Assembly (NCBI GenBank): GCA_031275085.1 | Contig: JAISPG010000044.1 | Span: forward strand, 1 to 64,000 | From: Bacteroidales bacterium | GTDB taxonomy: Bacteria > Bacteroidota > Bacteroidia > Bacteroidales > ML635J-15 | Direction: 5' to 3' | DNA length: 64,000 nucleotides | Part shown: positions 18,565 to 26,187 of the stretch, in pieces | Position numbering within the stretch: position 1 is the first letter of the stretch | How the letters are laid out: every line of letters starts with the position of its first letter | Notes under the pieces: model-generated | The model's database searches: none | Told to the model about the DNA's origin: nothing | What the model saw: only the letters and a program-made list of their open reading frames with translations | Program-made: the position numbers and the translations under genes

Positions 18565-19257
18565 TTAGTATTTGTTACCTATTTCGTCAATATCCGTATT
18601 TTCTAATGCATCATTTAATTGTTGTTGCTTTTGCTGGAGTTCCTGTTCTTTTCGTAATGTTTCCTGTTGTCTTTTTACCATGATTTTTGCTCTTATCTGC
18701 ATTATTATCGGAAATATTGCCATTAAAGCAAGGAAAGCTATTCCAAGTATTTTAAACCACTCTATTGGTGGTTTTGGTTCATCTGTATGTTTACTTTTTT
18801 CCAGTTCGTTAAGTTTAGTAATAACCTGATCGTAATTTGTTTTATATTCGTCAAGTTTTTCCTCCAGATCTGAGTTGGTAATTATGATTTTGTTAAAATC
18901 TGCATCTTTTTCCCTTCTTATGATCTTTTCATTATATTGTTCAGCTATTTTTTTGTATTTATTGATCTTTTCTTCCGTTATTTCATCAGGATTTTCTTTT
19001 TTTATTCCTTCAAGTAGTTTTAAAATTTCATAATTACGGTCCGTAATAAATCTGCTATGGTTATCTATTATATGTTGCAAAGAGTCTTCTTCCGATATGT
19101 ATTCATCGCTGTAGGGCCTGATAATTTCCTTTTTTGTTATTGTTATTTCCTCATCGGATCCTGTTCCGTAAGTTGTCAGCTCATGAGCAATGCCGTTTGC
19201 TGCAGTGCCGGACATTATAAACATAAATGACATAAGGTAAAATATGTGTTTTATCAT
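18565..19257 (-). CDS. Secreted/membrane coiled-coil protein of the T6SS envelope module
   Basis: 230 residues, family not recognised. A signal peptide (MIKHIFYLMSFMFIMSGTAANG) precedes a charged, helical periplasmic part (~40-160, Glu/Lys-rich coiled coil), a membrane helix at ~168-188 (FKILGIAFLALMAIFPIIMQI) and a short cytoplasmic coiled coil rich in Gln (RKEQELQQKQQQ). The topology matches the JAB protein encoded 16 bases downstream: periplasmic coiled coil, single helix, cytoplasmic tail. The two could pair through their coiled coils. TssO-like proteins of Bacteroidetes T6SS have a comparable layout, but I see no sequence basis to name it so. Confidence 0.7.
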   Translation of the reverse strand: MIKHIFYLMSFMFIMSGTAANGIAHELTTYGTGSDEEITITKKEIIRPYSDEYISEEDSLQHIIDNHSRFITDRNYEILKLLEGIKKENPDEITEEKINKYKKIAEQYNEKIIRREKDADFNKIIITNSDLEEKLDEYKTNYDQVITKLNELEKSKHTDEPKPPIEWFKILGIAFLALMAIFPIIMQIRAKIMVKRQQETLRKEQELQQKQQQLNDALENTDIDEIGNKY

Positions 19258-19265
19258 AATTATTA

Positions 19266-20432
19266 TTATTTTATCAGATTATTTATATCATTGTATCTTT
19301 TTTTGTATTCTTTGTATTCCTGTGGAAATTTATTCCTGCAACTTTCAGTGCTGTTGTTATCCAGTTTTTTTGTTATTTCAATAAGACGTGTTTTAAATTT
19401 ACCCAGATCTTCTTCTTTTACTCTTGCAACATCTACTTCTTTTCTAAGGCTGAATAATTGTTCGCTGGCATCTGTCAATATTTTTTTTGTGTTGGAACAT
19501 TGTGTAGTTGTTACTACAATACAATTAATATCTATATCCTGAATTTTTTTGTATGCCATTTCATTTGTTTTAATTGCTTCAACTAATTTTGTACAATTTT
19601 TAAAATCAGTATTTGTTTCATAAGGGTTAGTCTGCCTCTTTTTTTGCATAGCTTCATCTTTTTTTGATTTTGCTTCTTTACAGGTATTCGGCTTATTTAA
19701 ACTTATGATTTCGCTGTAATAACTATCAAGGACACTCGTATTTTGTCGTATTTCTGTTATAGTATTATTTAACTTTGGATCTTCGCATGGTTTATATGGT
19801 TCAAGTGTTATTTTAAAGATAACCGGTTCTGCTAAGAACAGGAAATTGTGGTTTCTTCTTTTGAGAGAAAAAGACTTTACTTTGTCGATGGCATAATAAA
19901 GGTGCAGTTTTATTTCGCAATAGTTTTCATTTTTATCTTCAATATTATAAGTTAACCTGGATTCCGAACCGGCTGCTCTCAATTCCAGATAACTACATGA
20001 TCCATCTTCATTTCCAGTCACTAGTTTCAGGTTTTTATTGACCCCATCAGATTTTATTATTTTGCTGTAATCCGGATTATCTTTGTTCTTTCTTTTCAGG
20101 CGTTTCATTTTGCGGTTATACCATACTTTTGTTTCTTCTTTTTTAAATTCCGGGAAATTATGCGTTCCGCTAATAAAGCAGACAAAACCTACATTTTCGG
20201 TATTTGCTCCGTCCATGGTAAGAATTATATTATTTTCTTCCTGATCCCAGTTTAATTGTACCGGAAATGAGATTTTTGTTTCAGAGTTATATTTTGCAAG
20301 AGGTTTCAGGGTGACTGACAGATCTTTTGCCTGTGGATTATCATATGTTAGCGTTATATCATATTTTTGTTCCTGAGATATGGAAAACAGGGTGATAAAA
20401 ATTAAACTAATTGTTATTATCGTTTTTTTCAT
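19266..20432 (-). CDS. Secreted protein of the T6SS/Ubl cassette, paralogue of its neighbour
   Basis: 388 residues with signal peptide (MKKTIITISLIFITLFSIS|Q). Residues ~25-220 are beta-rich and parallel the whole of the 188-residue protein encoded just upstream: both have a strand pair ending in LTMDGANTENVGF / IMILGDGNTFTGK, a basic kkkYkKfr-like segment and a terminal strand pair with FLFLAEPVIFKI / PKPVFFQLAEN. The remaining ~170 residues are helical and Cys-containing (PCEDPK, PNTCKEA, FKNCTK, TTTQCSN, TESCRN), suggesting disulfides in the periplasm. No known domain is recognised. By position it belongs to the envelope part of the secretion machine. Confidence 0.7.
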   Translation of the reverse strand: MKKTIITISLIFITLFSISQEQKYDITLTYDNPQAKDLSVTLKPLAKYNSETKISFPVQLNWDQEENNIILTMDGANTENVGFVCFISGTHNFPEFKKEETKVWYNRKMKRLKRKNKDNPDYSKIIKSDGVNKNLKLVTGNEDGSCSYLELRAAGSESRLTYNIEDKNENYCEIKLHLYYAIDKVKSFSLKRRNHNFLFLAEPVIFKITLEPYKPCEDPKLNNTITEIRQNTSVLDSYYSEIISLNKPNTCKEAKSKKDEAMQKKRQTNPYETNTDFKNCTKLVEAIKTNEMAYKKIQDIDINCIVVTTTQCSNTKKILTDASEQLFSLRKEVDVARVKEEDLGKFKTRLIEITKKLDNNSTESCRNKFPQEYKEYKKRYNDINNLIK

Positions 20433-20445
20433 AAAATATCAGTTT

Positions 20446-21012
20446 TTAGTTAATATTTATTTTTATTGTAACCTGGCGTGATTTTGCTATGAACCAGTGA
20501 GGGTATTTTTTGCCGGGTTGCGATATATAGAATTCCATGTTTAATTCTATTGATTTTGAGTTTTCGGCTAATTGAAAGAACACGGGTTTAGGGTTTGCCG
20601 TTATTATTTCATAGTCATTGTCAAATTTTTTGTATAGCTTTATTTTTTCGCTTGAATTGAAGAATGTTCTGAATTTTTTATATTTATTTTTGTAGTGTTT
20701 GTCTGCATTCACATTAAGATTGTTTTTTTGTAATGTTTCAAATGGCATTTCCGATGAAAATAACCAGACGGATCTTTTACCTGTAAATGTGTTGCCATCC
20801 CCGAGTATCATTATTAAGATATTTTTATCGGTGATTTGAAATGTTATTGGTAATTTTAGCAATAGTTTATTATCCTCACTGCCCGACAGGTCAACCGTGA
20901 TTCTCTGCTGTTTCTGCCCGCCTGCCGACAAGGTAACTTTTTCCTGTGCAGTAATGGTTTTTAGGGCAAACAGCAAAAATGTAATTAATATTATATTTAT
21001 TTTGACTTTCAT
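20446..21012 (-). CDS. Small secreted beta-rich protein of the T6SS/Ubl cassette
   Basis: 188 residues with signal peptide ending TAQ|EK. The mature part is beta-rich: TVDLSGSEDNKLLLKLPITF, ILIMILGDGNTF and a final KSRQVTIKININ strand, with a basic YKNKYKKFRTFF segment. It resembles the first ~200 residues of the downstream 388-residue protein and so arose by gene duplication or by loss of the helical C-terminus. No recognised domain. It starts directly at the E2 stop (overlapping by one base), so it is translationally coupled to a cytoplasmic E2 although it is itself exported, which argues that both act in one machine. Confidence 0.7.
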   Translation of the reverse strand: MKVKINIILITFLLFALKTITAQEKVTLSAGGQKQQRITVDLSGSEDNKLLLKLPITFQITDKNILIMILGDGNTFTGKRSVWLFSSEMPFETLQKNNLNVNADKHYKNKYKKFRTFFNSSEKIKLYKKFDNDYEIITANPKPVFFQLAENSKSIELNMEFYISQPGKKYPHWFIAKSRQVTIKININ

Positions 21013-21560
21013 TATTGATCTTGTTTAAATTTAAGCCAGTTGTTAGGTTCTGCCTGTTTTATTACCCATTCGGCAACTTCAAGGTCTTCGGGGTAGGGAT
21101 ATTCGTTTATTGCAAAATAATCTTCGTATTTCAGGTATTCAATAACACGGTCGATGTAATCGGCAAGGCTTACAAATGTGCCATGGTCTGTAATATTAAG
21201 ACATACGTTTCCTTTAAAATCTCCAAAATATCTTATATTTGGATGCCACACATCTGTTTTAAACTTAAACTCGGGTCTTCCGGCAGGAAAACTGTTCGGC
21301 AGTTTGATACGCATTACATGTTCATTGCCGAATATGGGTTCCTGTAATCCATTTGCATTTTTTTCCCTGACACCGGTAATTGATTTTATATGAAAAAATA
21401 TGTCATACTCTACAGGAAGATTGTCCCCATTAGGTTTACGTATGATATATTCAACTTTGTCGTCATTTTTAAACCTTTTATCTATTGCCTTCCATTCTTT
21501 AAATAGCCTGTAACTTCTTCCCGAAAGATTTTTTTCATCATAACTATCTATTCCACTCAT
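21012..21560 (-). CDS. E2-like ubiquitin-conjugating enzyme, copy A
   Basis: 182 residues from ATG 21560; an in-frame ATG at 21593 exists, but alignment with copy B (both begin M...Y.EK..SGR..RLFKEWK) supports the downstream one. The UBC fold signature is nearly eukaryotic: PEFKFKTDVWHPNIRYFG with the HPN tripeptide at 106-108 and catalytic Cys120 in GNVCLN, i.e. the usual HPN-x(10-12)-Cys spacing. The C-terminal helices (LADYIDRVIEYLKY, DLEVAEWVI) follow. It should receive activated Ubl from the E1 at 11313-12530 and pass it to targets, alone or with the RING protein. It is preceded by copy B and followed, with a one-base overlap, by the 188-residue secreted protein. Confidence 0.93.
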   Translation of the reverse strand: MSGIDSYDEKNLSGRSYRLFKEWKAIDKRFKNDDKVEYIIRKPNGDNLPVEYDIFFHIKSITGVREKNANGLQEPIFGNEHVMRIKLPNSFPAGRPEFKFKTDVWHPNIRYFGDFKGNVCLNITDHGTFVSLADYIDRVIEYLKYEDYFAINEYPYPEDLEVAEWVIKQAEPNNWLKFKQDQ

Positions 21561-21594
21561 AAATTTTATTTTATTAAATGTTTTCGTTTTCAAA

Positions 21595-22140
21595 TTAAAA
21601 TTCCAGCCAGTTATTAGGTTCTGCCTGTGTTATTACCCATTCGGCAACTCTAAGGTCTTCGGGATAGGGATATTCGTTTGATGCATAATAATCATCGTAC
21701 TGCAGATAATCCACAATACGATCAAGATAATCTGCAAGAGGGGTATATACGCCATGGTCTGTAAGGTTCAGGCAGACTCTTCCCTGAAAATCCCCGAAGT
21801 ACCTGATATTAGGATGCCAGATTTTTGTTTTAAACATAAATTCGGGAAATCCGCTAACAGCAGGAAATCCGTTCGGAAGATTGATATGAAGGATATGTTT
21901 GTCGCCGAAAATCGGTTTTTGCAATCCTTGTTCGTCTTTTTCCCCTACTCCTGTAATAGATTTTATATTAAAAATTATTTCATAAGCAACAGGCAGGTTT
22001 ACATTATTTCGTTTAAGTACGGAATAACCGATCCTTTTATCATCCTGACATCTTTGATCGATTTGCTTCCATTCTTTGAATAACCTTAGATTTCTGCCTG
22101 AGAAGTCCTTTTCATTATATTGTTCTATTTCTCTTTGCAT
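21595..22140 (-). CDS. E2-like ubiquitin-conjugating enzyme, copy B
   Basis: 181 residues, tandem paralogue of copy A with most of the core conserved: SGRNLRLFKEWKQID, KSITGV, WHPNIRYFGDF with HPN at 109-111, catalytic Cys123 in GRVCLN, and the same PYPEDL.VAEWVI.QAEPNNWL end. It differs by a three-residue insertion (AVSGF) before the PEF strand and in surface residues. Both copies keep the catalytic residues, so neither is an inactive variant. Two active E2s beside one E1 and one Ubl suggest either different targets or an obligate pair. It follows the Ubl gene by 17 bases. Confidence 0.93.
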   Translation of the reverse strand: MQREIEQYNEKDFSGRNLRLFKEWKQIDQRCQDDKRIGYSVLKRNNVNLPVAYEIIFNIKSITGVGEKDEQGLQKPIFGDKHILHINLPNGFPAVSGFPEFMFKTKIWHPNIRYFGDFQGRVCLNLTDHGVYTPLADYLDRIVDYLQYDDYYASNEYPYPEDLRVAEWVITQAEPNNWLEF

Positions 22141-22157
22141 TTTATTACCGGTATTTT

Positions 22158-22508
22158 TTAACCTGCTATTACTTTATTTATAAGGATAAGATTATCTCCA
22201 GGTTTTACTCCGTAATCAAAAAGTGTTTGTATTTCGCCATCGGTATTTTTTTCGTGAAATACTTCTTTTTTCCCGTTTTCAAGGTTTATACGACCCAAAA
22301 GGTATGTTATTCTTTGCCCGCCACTGTTCATTTCGGAGAGAGGCCAGTATTTGTCGGGTTTATCCTGTGCCAGCTTTTTAATATTCCTTACAGTTTCCTT
22401 AATGTCGTGTTTAGGGTTCACAACTTTTACTGCTACGGATTTACTTTGATAGGTTACTGTAATTTTAAATTCCTGATTCCCCTGTTGGTTTTCTTGTTGA
22501 TTTTCCAT
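22158..22508 (-). CDS. Ubiquitin-like beta-grasp protein
   Basis: 116 residues. After a Gln/Asn-rich N-terminal tail (MENQQENQQGNQ) comes a beta-grasp pattern: strand FKITVTYQSKSVAVKV, helix IKETVRNIKKLAQ, strand region TYLLGRINLENG, a 3-10 helix TLFDYGVKPGD and last strand LILINKVIAG. The FDYGVKPGD.L.L segment and C-terminal position correspond to the ubiquitin D-Y-N-I-x-K/P-x-x-x-L-x-L-V end. It terminates in Ala-Gly without an extension, so it could be adenylated directly by the E1 without prior cleavage. Identification rests on fold pattern plus adjacency to two E2s, not on high similarity to ubiquitin. It is the first gene of the Ubl cassette. Confidence 0.85.
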   Translation of the reverse strand: MENQQENQQGNQEFKITVTYQSKSVAVKVVNPKHDIKETVRNIKKLAQDKPDKYWPLSEMNSGGQRITYLLGRINLENGKKEVFHEKNTDGEIQTLFDYGVKPGDNLILINKVIAG

Positions 22509-22570
22509 ATCTGTTATTTTTTATTAAAATGTTATAGGTTATTTTATTTTGCTTTATCCTGTTTTGTCTG

Positions 22571-22625
22571 ACCTTGCCTGCCTCGCCTGCCGGATTTAAA
22601 ATCCGGCAGGCGAGGCAGGCAAGGT
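22571..22625. repeat. Perfect 27-bp GC-rich palindrome
   Basis: Arms 22571-22597 and 22599-22625 are exact reverse complements around a single A. They are built from repeated CCTGCC/GGCAGG units and are far more G/C-rich than the surroundings. It lies between the T9SS Ig-like gene and the Ubl gene. It could act as a terminator or attenuator, but its length and base composition resemble a mobile REP-type palindrome. Confidence 0.85.
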
Positions 22626-22636
22626 TGGCGAAGTAT

Positions 22637-25426
22637 TTATTTAACTATAAGTTTTTCCGTTATTATTACGTAATTTCCGGTTTTTATGCTGATGATATAA
22701 ACTCCCGGGTTTAATTTTGAGTTATGTATATAGTTATTTTCAGTATTTATTTCGGATTGAAATATTAAAGTTCCTGTAACCGAATATATTTTTAATTCTG
22801 CTGTTTTTACATCGCTGCCGGCAATAAGGTCGTTGAAATAAATTGTGAAGTCTCCGACAGACGGGTTAGGGAATATTTTTACATTTTTGGTCTGTGCCGG
22901 CGAATGTTCATAGGTATTGGTAAAGTTTCCGCATAAAGAATCGTGTATTTCCGAAACATATACTTTGTATACGGCATCTTTTTCAAGGGTTTCACCAAAA
23001 TCAGGCGGATAAAAGAATTGTTTTGTTGCACCTTTTACAGGTAATTCGTTTTTATACCACTGATACATGTATTCACCCGAAGGATTTGGATATAAAAGTA
23101 TATAAGGATCACCGTTTTTACCGGTTTTAAAGGCTATATCATTTAAATCGGGAGCGCTGCCTGAAGACATTGATACATTATATTCCGCATTGTATTCGCA
23201 ACCATCGTTATCTGTTACGTTTACAAATAGTTTTCCTGTACTGCCGGCGATATCCTTGTTCCAGTTCACAATAACCGAATTTCCGGTATTATCTGAAATT
23301 ATTTGTCCTTGTTCTATCTGCCAATTATATGTTACATTGGTAAGGTGTCCGACAGAATAAATAAGTTCTTTGGAATTGCTGCATACAGGATTTGAGACTT
23401 GTGTAAACTGTACTTCCGGTGTTTCTTTTACTCTGATAGGTAGAGGTTGACTGTAAGAGCTTTCGCTGCAGGCGTTTATTCCTTTTACTTTTAAATTTGC
23501 AGTTCCTGAGAATTCGGGATTCCAATAAACAGATATTTTACTGCCGTTTCCTGCAACAGTTCCGGCATAAGCGGGAGATAGATCCCAATCATAATTGTCG
23601 GTATCGGAGTTTCCCTGAATTTCATAATTATTTTTTTCGGTCAGCTGGCAAACAAAGTTACTTCCTGTTGGTGCCTGCGGAGTTCCGGGTAACGGGTCAA
23701 CCACCAGCATCCAGTTGCCTGATGAGGCTGTCCAGTTATTACAGGTTGCATCCTTAACTTCGCGGGTATAGTTATAAATTCCTGCTTCAGTCCGAACAGG
23801 CGGAGTATAAGCAGATAAATCCGAATTACTAATCACTTCATCATTTACTTTCCAGCGATAGGCTACGGGGGCATTTCCTCCGGAAGCCTCAACAGCGCTG
23901 CTTATTTGAACAGGCTGACCTCCGTTACATATTGTTTCACCCGTTGTTGATATGGAACCGGCATTAAATTCATCGCGTATGGTTAATGTCCATGAGCCTG
24001 TTGATTGTGCGAAATCTGCCGTACATTTACTGTCTTTTACCCAGCGTGTATATAGTCCTGCCTCAGTTGGGGTAAAATTGGGAGAGTTACTGCCTGAGAC
24101 AATTGTTCCGTTCTTTCTCCATTCGTAGATAATATTTCCACTTCCGCCTTCTGCGTTCTGAATGCTTGTTATTGTAGTTGCAGGAGTATTATGGCATATA
24201 GTTTCACCTGTTGTTGCAATACTTCCAACCGTAAAGCCAGGAAGAACTGTTAATGTAAATATTCCTCCGGACTGAATATAATTTCCGTTTGTACAGATAT
24301 TATCCTTAGCTTCTCGGGTATAATTATAAATTCCTGCAACCGTCTGTACCGGTGGCGTATAGCCTGCATTGTCAGTTCCGGTTATATCATTTCCATTTAC
24401 TTTCCACCGGTAAGTTATGTCATTGTCTCCGCCTGAAGCATTGGCTGAGTTTAATATTTGATCCGGCTGAGTATTTAAACATATTGTATCTCTGCCTGAT
24501 GTTATGGAACCTGCATTAAATCCATCACGTACAGTTAATGTCCATGAACCGGATGAAGGAGCCAAAGTTGTTGAACACCTTCCGTCTTTTGCCAAACGTG
24601 TATATGTACCCGCTTCGGTTGGAGTGAAAGTTGAAAAATCAGGGGAACTATAATCAGGAATAGTCATTCCGTTTCTCAACCACTTATAGGTTATATTACC
24701 ATCTCCGCCTGATGCATTCTGAGTGCTTATTATTGTGGTTGCAGGAGTGTTGTAGCAAATTGTTTCACCTTCACCTGCAATAGTACCTGTGCTAAAATCC
24801 GGAAGTACATTAACTGCTATATTACCGCTTATTGCAGTTCCGCAGCTATTGCCTGATGTAACACGACAGCGGTAATATGTTGTGGCAATTAAAGTAGCAG
24901 GTCTATAAGTAACTCCTGTTCCGTTGCTTACATTTGTCCAGCCGGAGGTTCCTGTAGAACTTTGCTGCCATTGGTATGTCAAACTTGCCCCTCCTGTTGC
25001 TGTAATTGACAATGCTTCTTCAGGAGCAGTACTATAACAAATTGTCTGCTGAACGGATTGTGATGTTATCTGTAACTGCGGGTAAACAGAAATTAAAGCT
25101 GCATTACCGGTATTAACAGTTCCATCGCAACCACTGGTAACTTTTCTTCTGTAATACATATTGGAAGTTAAGTTCGGAGTTCTGTAATTTTGCGTGTTAT
25201 TTATACCTGATGCATTAGTCCATCCGGAACTACCGCTTGTACTTTGTTCCCATAAATATGTGTTACCGGAGTCTCCTCCTGTAGCTGCTGCTAAATTTAT
25301 TGTTGCAGAGCTGTTATAACAAACCGATTGTGTCGGAGGAGTACCCTGTGAAAGTGCATTGCATTGTGCCATGACTGTAATAATACCTGCAACAAGGAAT
25401 AGGGTTGTAAAAAGTATTTTTTTCAT
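22637..25426 (-). CDS. Large repetitive surface protein with T9SS type A sorting domain
   Basis: 929 residues with signal peptide MKKILFTTLFLVAGIITVMAQ. Two opening modules (VCYNSSATINLAA..., TICYSTAPEEALSITATGG...) are followed by at least four ~90-residue Ig/SprB-like repeats starting GETICxNTPATTI or DTICLNTQPDQI and containing GGxxNIxYxWxxNG and EAGxYTRxxKD, then two PKD-like modules and a C-terminal T9SS sorting domain (KIFPNPSVGDFTIYF ... NPGVYIISIKTGN). It is probably a surface adhesin exported by the Por system. Such a protein in the middle of a T6SS locus is unexpected; it may have been inserted, since it is bounded by a mobile-looking palindrome on one side and by a repeat tract and unrelated gene on the other. 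Confidence 0.9.
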   Translation of the reverse strand: MKKILFTTLFLVAGIITVMAQCNALSQGTPPTQSVCYNSSATINLAAATGGDSGNTYLWEQSTSGSSGWTNASGINNTQNYRTPNLTSNMYYRRKVTSGCDGTVNTGNAALISVYPQLQITSQSVQQTICYSTAPEEALSITATGGASLTYQWQQSSTGTSGWTNVSNGTGVTYRPATLIATTYYRCRVTSGNSCGTAISGNIAVNVLPDFSTGTIAGEGETICYNTPATTIISTQNASGGDGNITYKWLRNGMTIPDYSSPDFSTFTPTEAGTYTRLAKDGRCSTTLAPSSGSWTLTVRDGFNAGSITSGRDTICLNTQPDQILNSANASGGDNDITYRWKVNGNDITGTDNAGYTPPVQTVAGIYNYTREAKDNICTNGNYIQSGGIFTLTVLPGFTVGSIATTGETICHNTPATTITSIQNAEGGSGNIIYEWRKNGTIVSGSNSPNFTPTEAGLYTRWVKDSKCTADFAQSTGSWTLTIRDEFNAGSISTTGETICNGGQPVQISSAVEASGGNAPVAYRWKVNDEVISNSDLSAYTPPVRTEAGIYNYTREVKDATCNNWTASSGNWMLVVDPLPGTPQAPTGSNFVCQLTEKNNYEIQGNSDTDNYDWDLSPAYAGTVAGNGSKISVYWNPEFSGTANLKVKGINACSESSYSQPLPIRVKETPEVQFTQVSNPVCSNSKELIYSVGHLTNVTYNWQIEQGQIISDNTGNSVIVNWNKDIAGSTGKLFVNVTDNDGCEYNAEYNVSMSSGSAPDLNDIAFKTGKNGDPYILLYPNPSGEYMYQWYKNELPVKGATKQFFYPPDFGETLEKDAVYKVYVSEIHDSLCGNFTNTYEHSPAQTKNVKIFPNPSVGDFTIYFNDLIAGSDVKTAELKIYSVTGTLIFQSEINTENNYIHNSKLNPGVYIISIKTGNYVIITEKLIVK

Positions 25427-25503
25427 AATTGTTATTTTAATATTCTTATTAAATTTTATGGTTTTATTAAAACTATATGATATGTTTTATTATAGCGTAA
25501 TGT

Positions 25504-26160
25504 TTAACGTTTTACGACTATTCCCAGTTTTTCAAGCAGTTGCGGATTACCGGATAATGCTACCCGTGCCGTAGCACGAAAATCGCTATACCAGTCATAC
25601 AAGGCATCAAATATTTTATCGCGTTCCAATGTACTGTTTTGTGCTTCTCCTTTTTCTTTGAAAAACATAAGATAGGATGTTTCAAGTTCTTCTATCTGTG
25701 TTAATCCGTTTTGTAATTTCTCTGAAGTAATACCGAAAGTTTCCACTGTATGCAGCATTTCCGGCTGTGATAATAAGTTACTATACAACATACGTGCATT
25801 ATCAATAAATCCTGTAAGCGAGCGTTTTCGGGTACCTGTTGCTCCTATACTGTGTAATGCTCCGGTTTTATTTTTCAGGGCAATACGGCTTAGCCTAAGT
25901 ATTGATATATATACTTCGTAGGCTTCCTGCCATAGTTCATTTACCTGTTTACTGGCGGTATATTGTTCTCCGTATTCTTTTTTCTGGTTTAATATTAGTT
26001 GCTGTGTTTCGTTATACATGGCTAATCCTTCATTGCGTATACGTTCTTCGGCATATCCGTATCCGGCCATTACTTCCAATATTTCGGAATTACTTAATAC
26101 TCCGTTTATAGCTTTTGATATTGCAGCCATTGAGTCGGTCAGTGATTTTTTTGTTTGCAT
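25504..26160 (-). CDS. Helical protein with internal duplication, function unknown
   Basis: 218 residues, all-helical by composition, no signal peptide. The two halves look related: EILEVMAGYGYAEERIRNEG...YNETQQLILNQKKEYG...LWQEAYEVYISILRLSRIAL pairs with EMLHTVETFGITSEKLQNGL...IEELETSYLMFFKEKG...ALYDWYSDFRATARVAL, so the protein is a tandem duplication of a ~100-residue helical unit. From memory, relatives are widespread hypothetical proteins in Bacteroidetes, often next to short-repeat tracts such as that at 26188-26454. Ends in LEKLGIVVKR. No function can be proposed. Confidence 0.75.
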   Translation of the reverse strand: MQTKKSLTDSMAAISKAINGVLSNSEILEVMAGYGYAEERIRNEGLAMYNETQQLILNQKKEYGEQYTASKQVNELWQEAYEVYISILRLSRIALKNKTGALHSIGATGTRKRSLTGFIDNARMLYSNLLSQPEMLHTVETFGITSEKLQNGLTQIEELETSYLMFFKEKGEAQNSTLERDKIFDALYDWYSDFRATARVALSGNPQLLEKLGIVVKR

Positions 26161-26187
26161 AGTATTATTTTTTAATTGGGTTATTTT

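Noticed and set aside
11313-22508. PRTRC or sulfur-transfer (ThiF-ThiS/MoeB-MoaD) system
   Set aside because: Two E2s with HPN and catalytic Cys, a RING finger and a JAMM protein go beyond cofactor biosynthesis, and the ParB and other PRTRC genes are absent.
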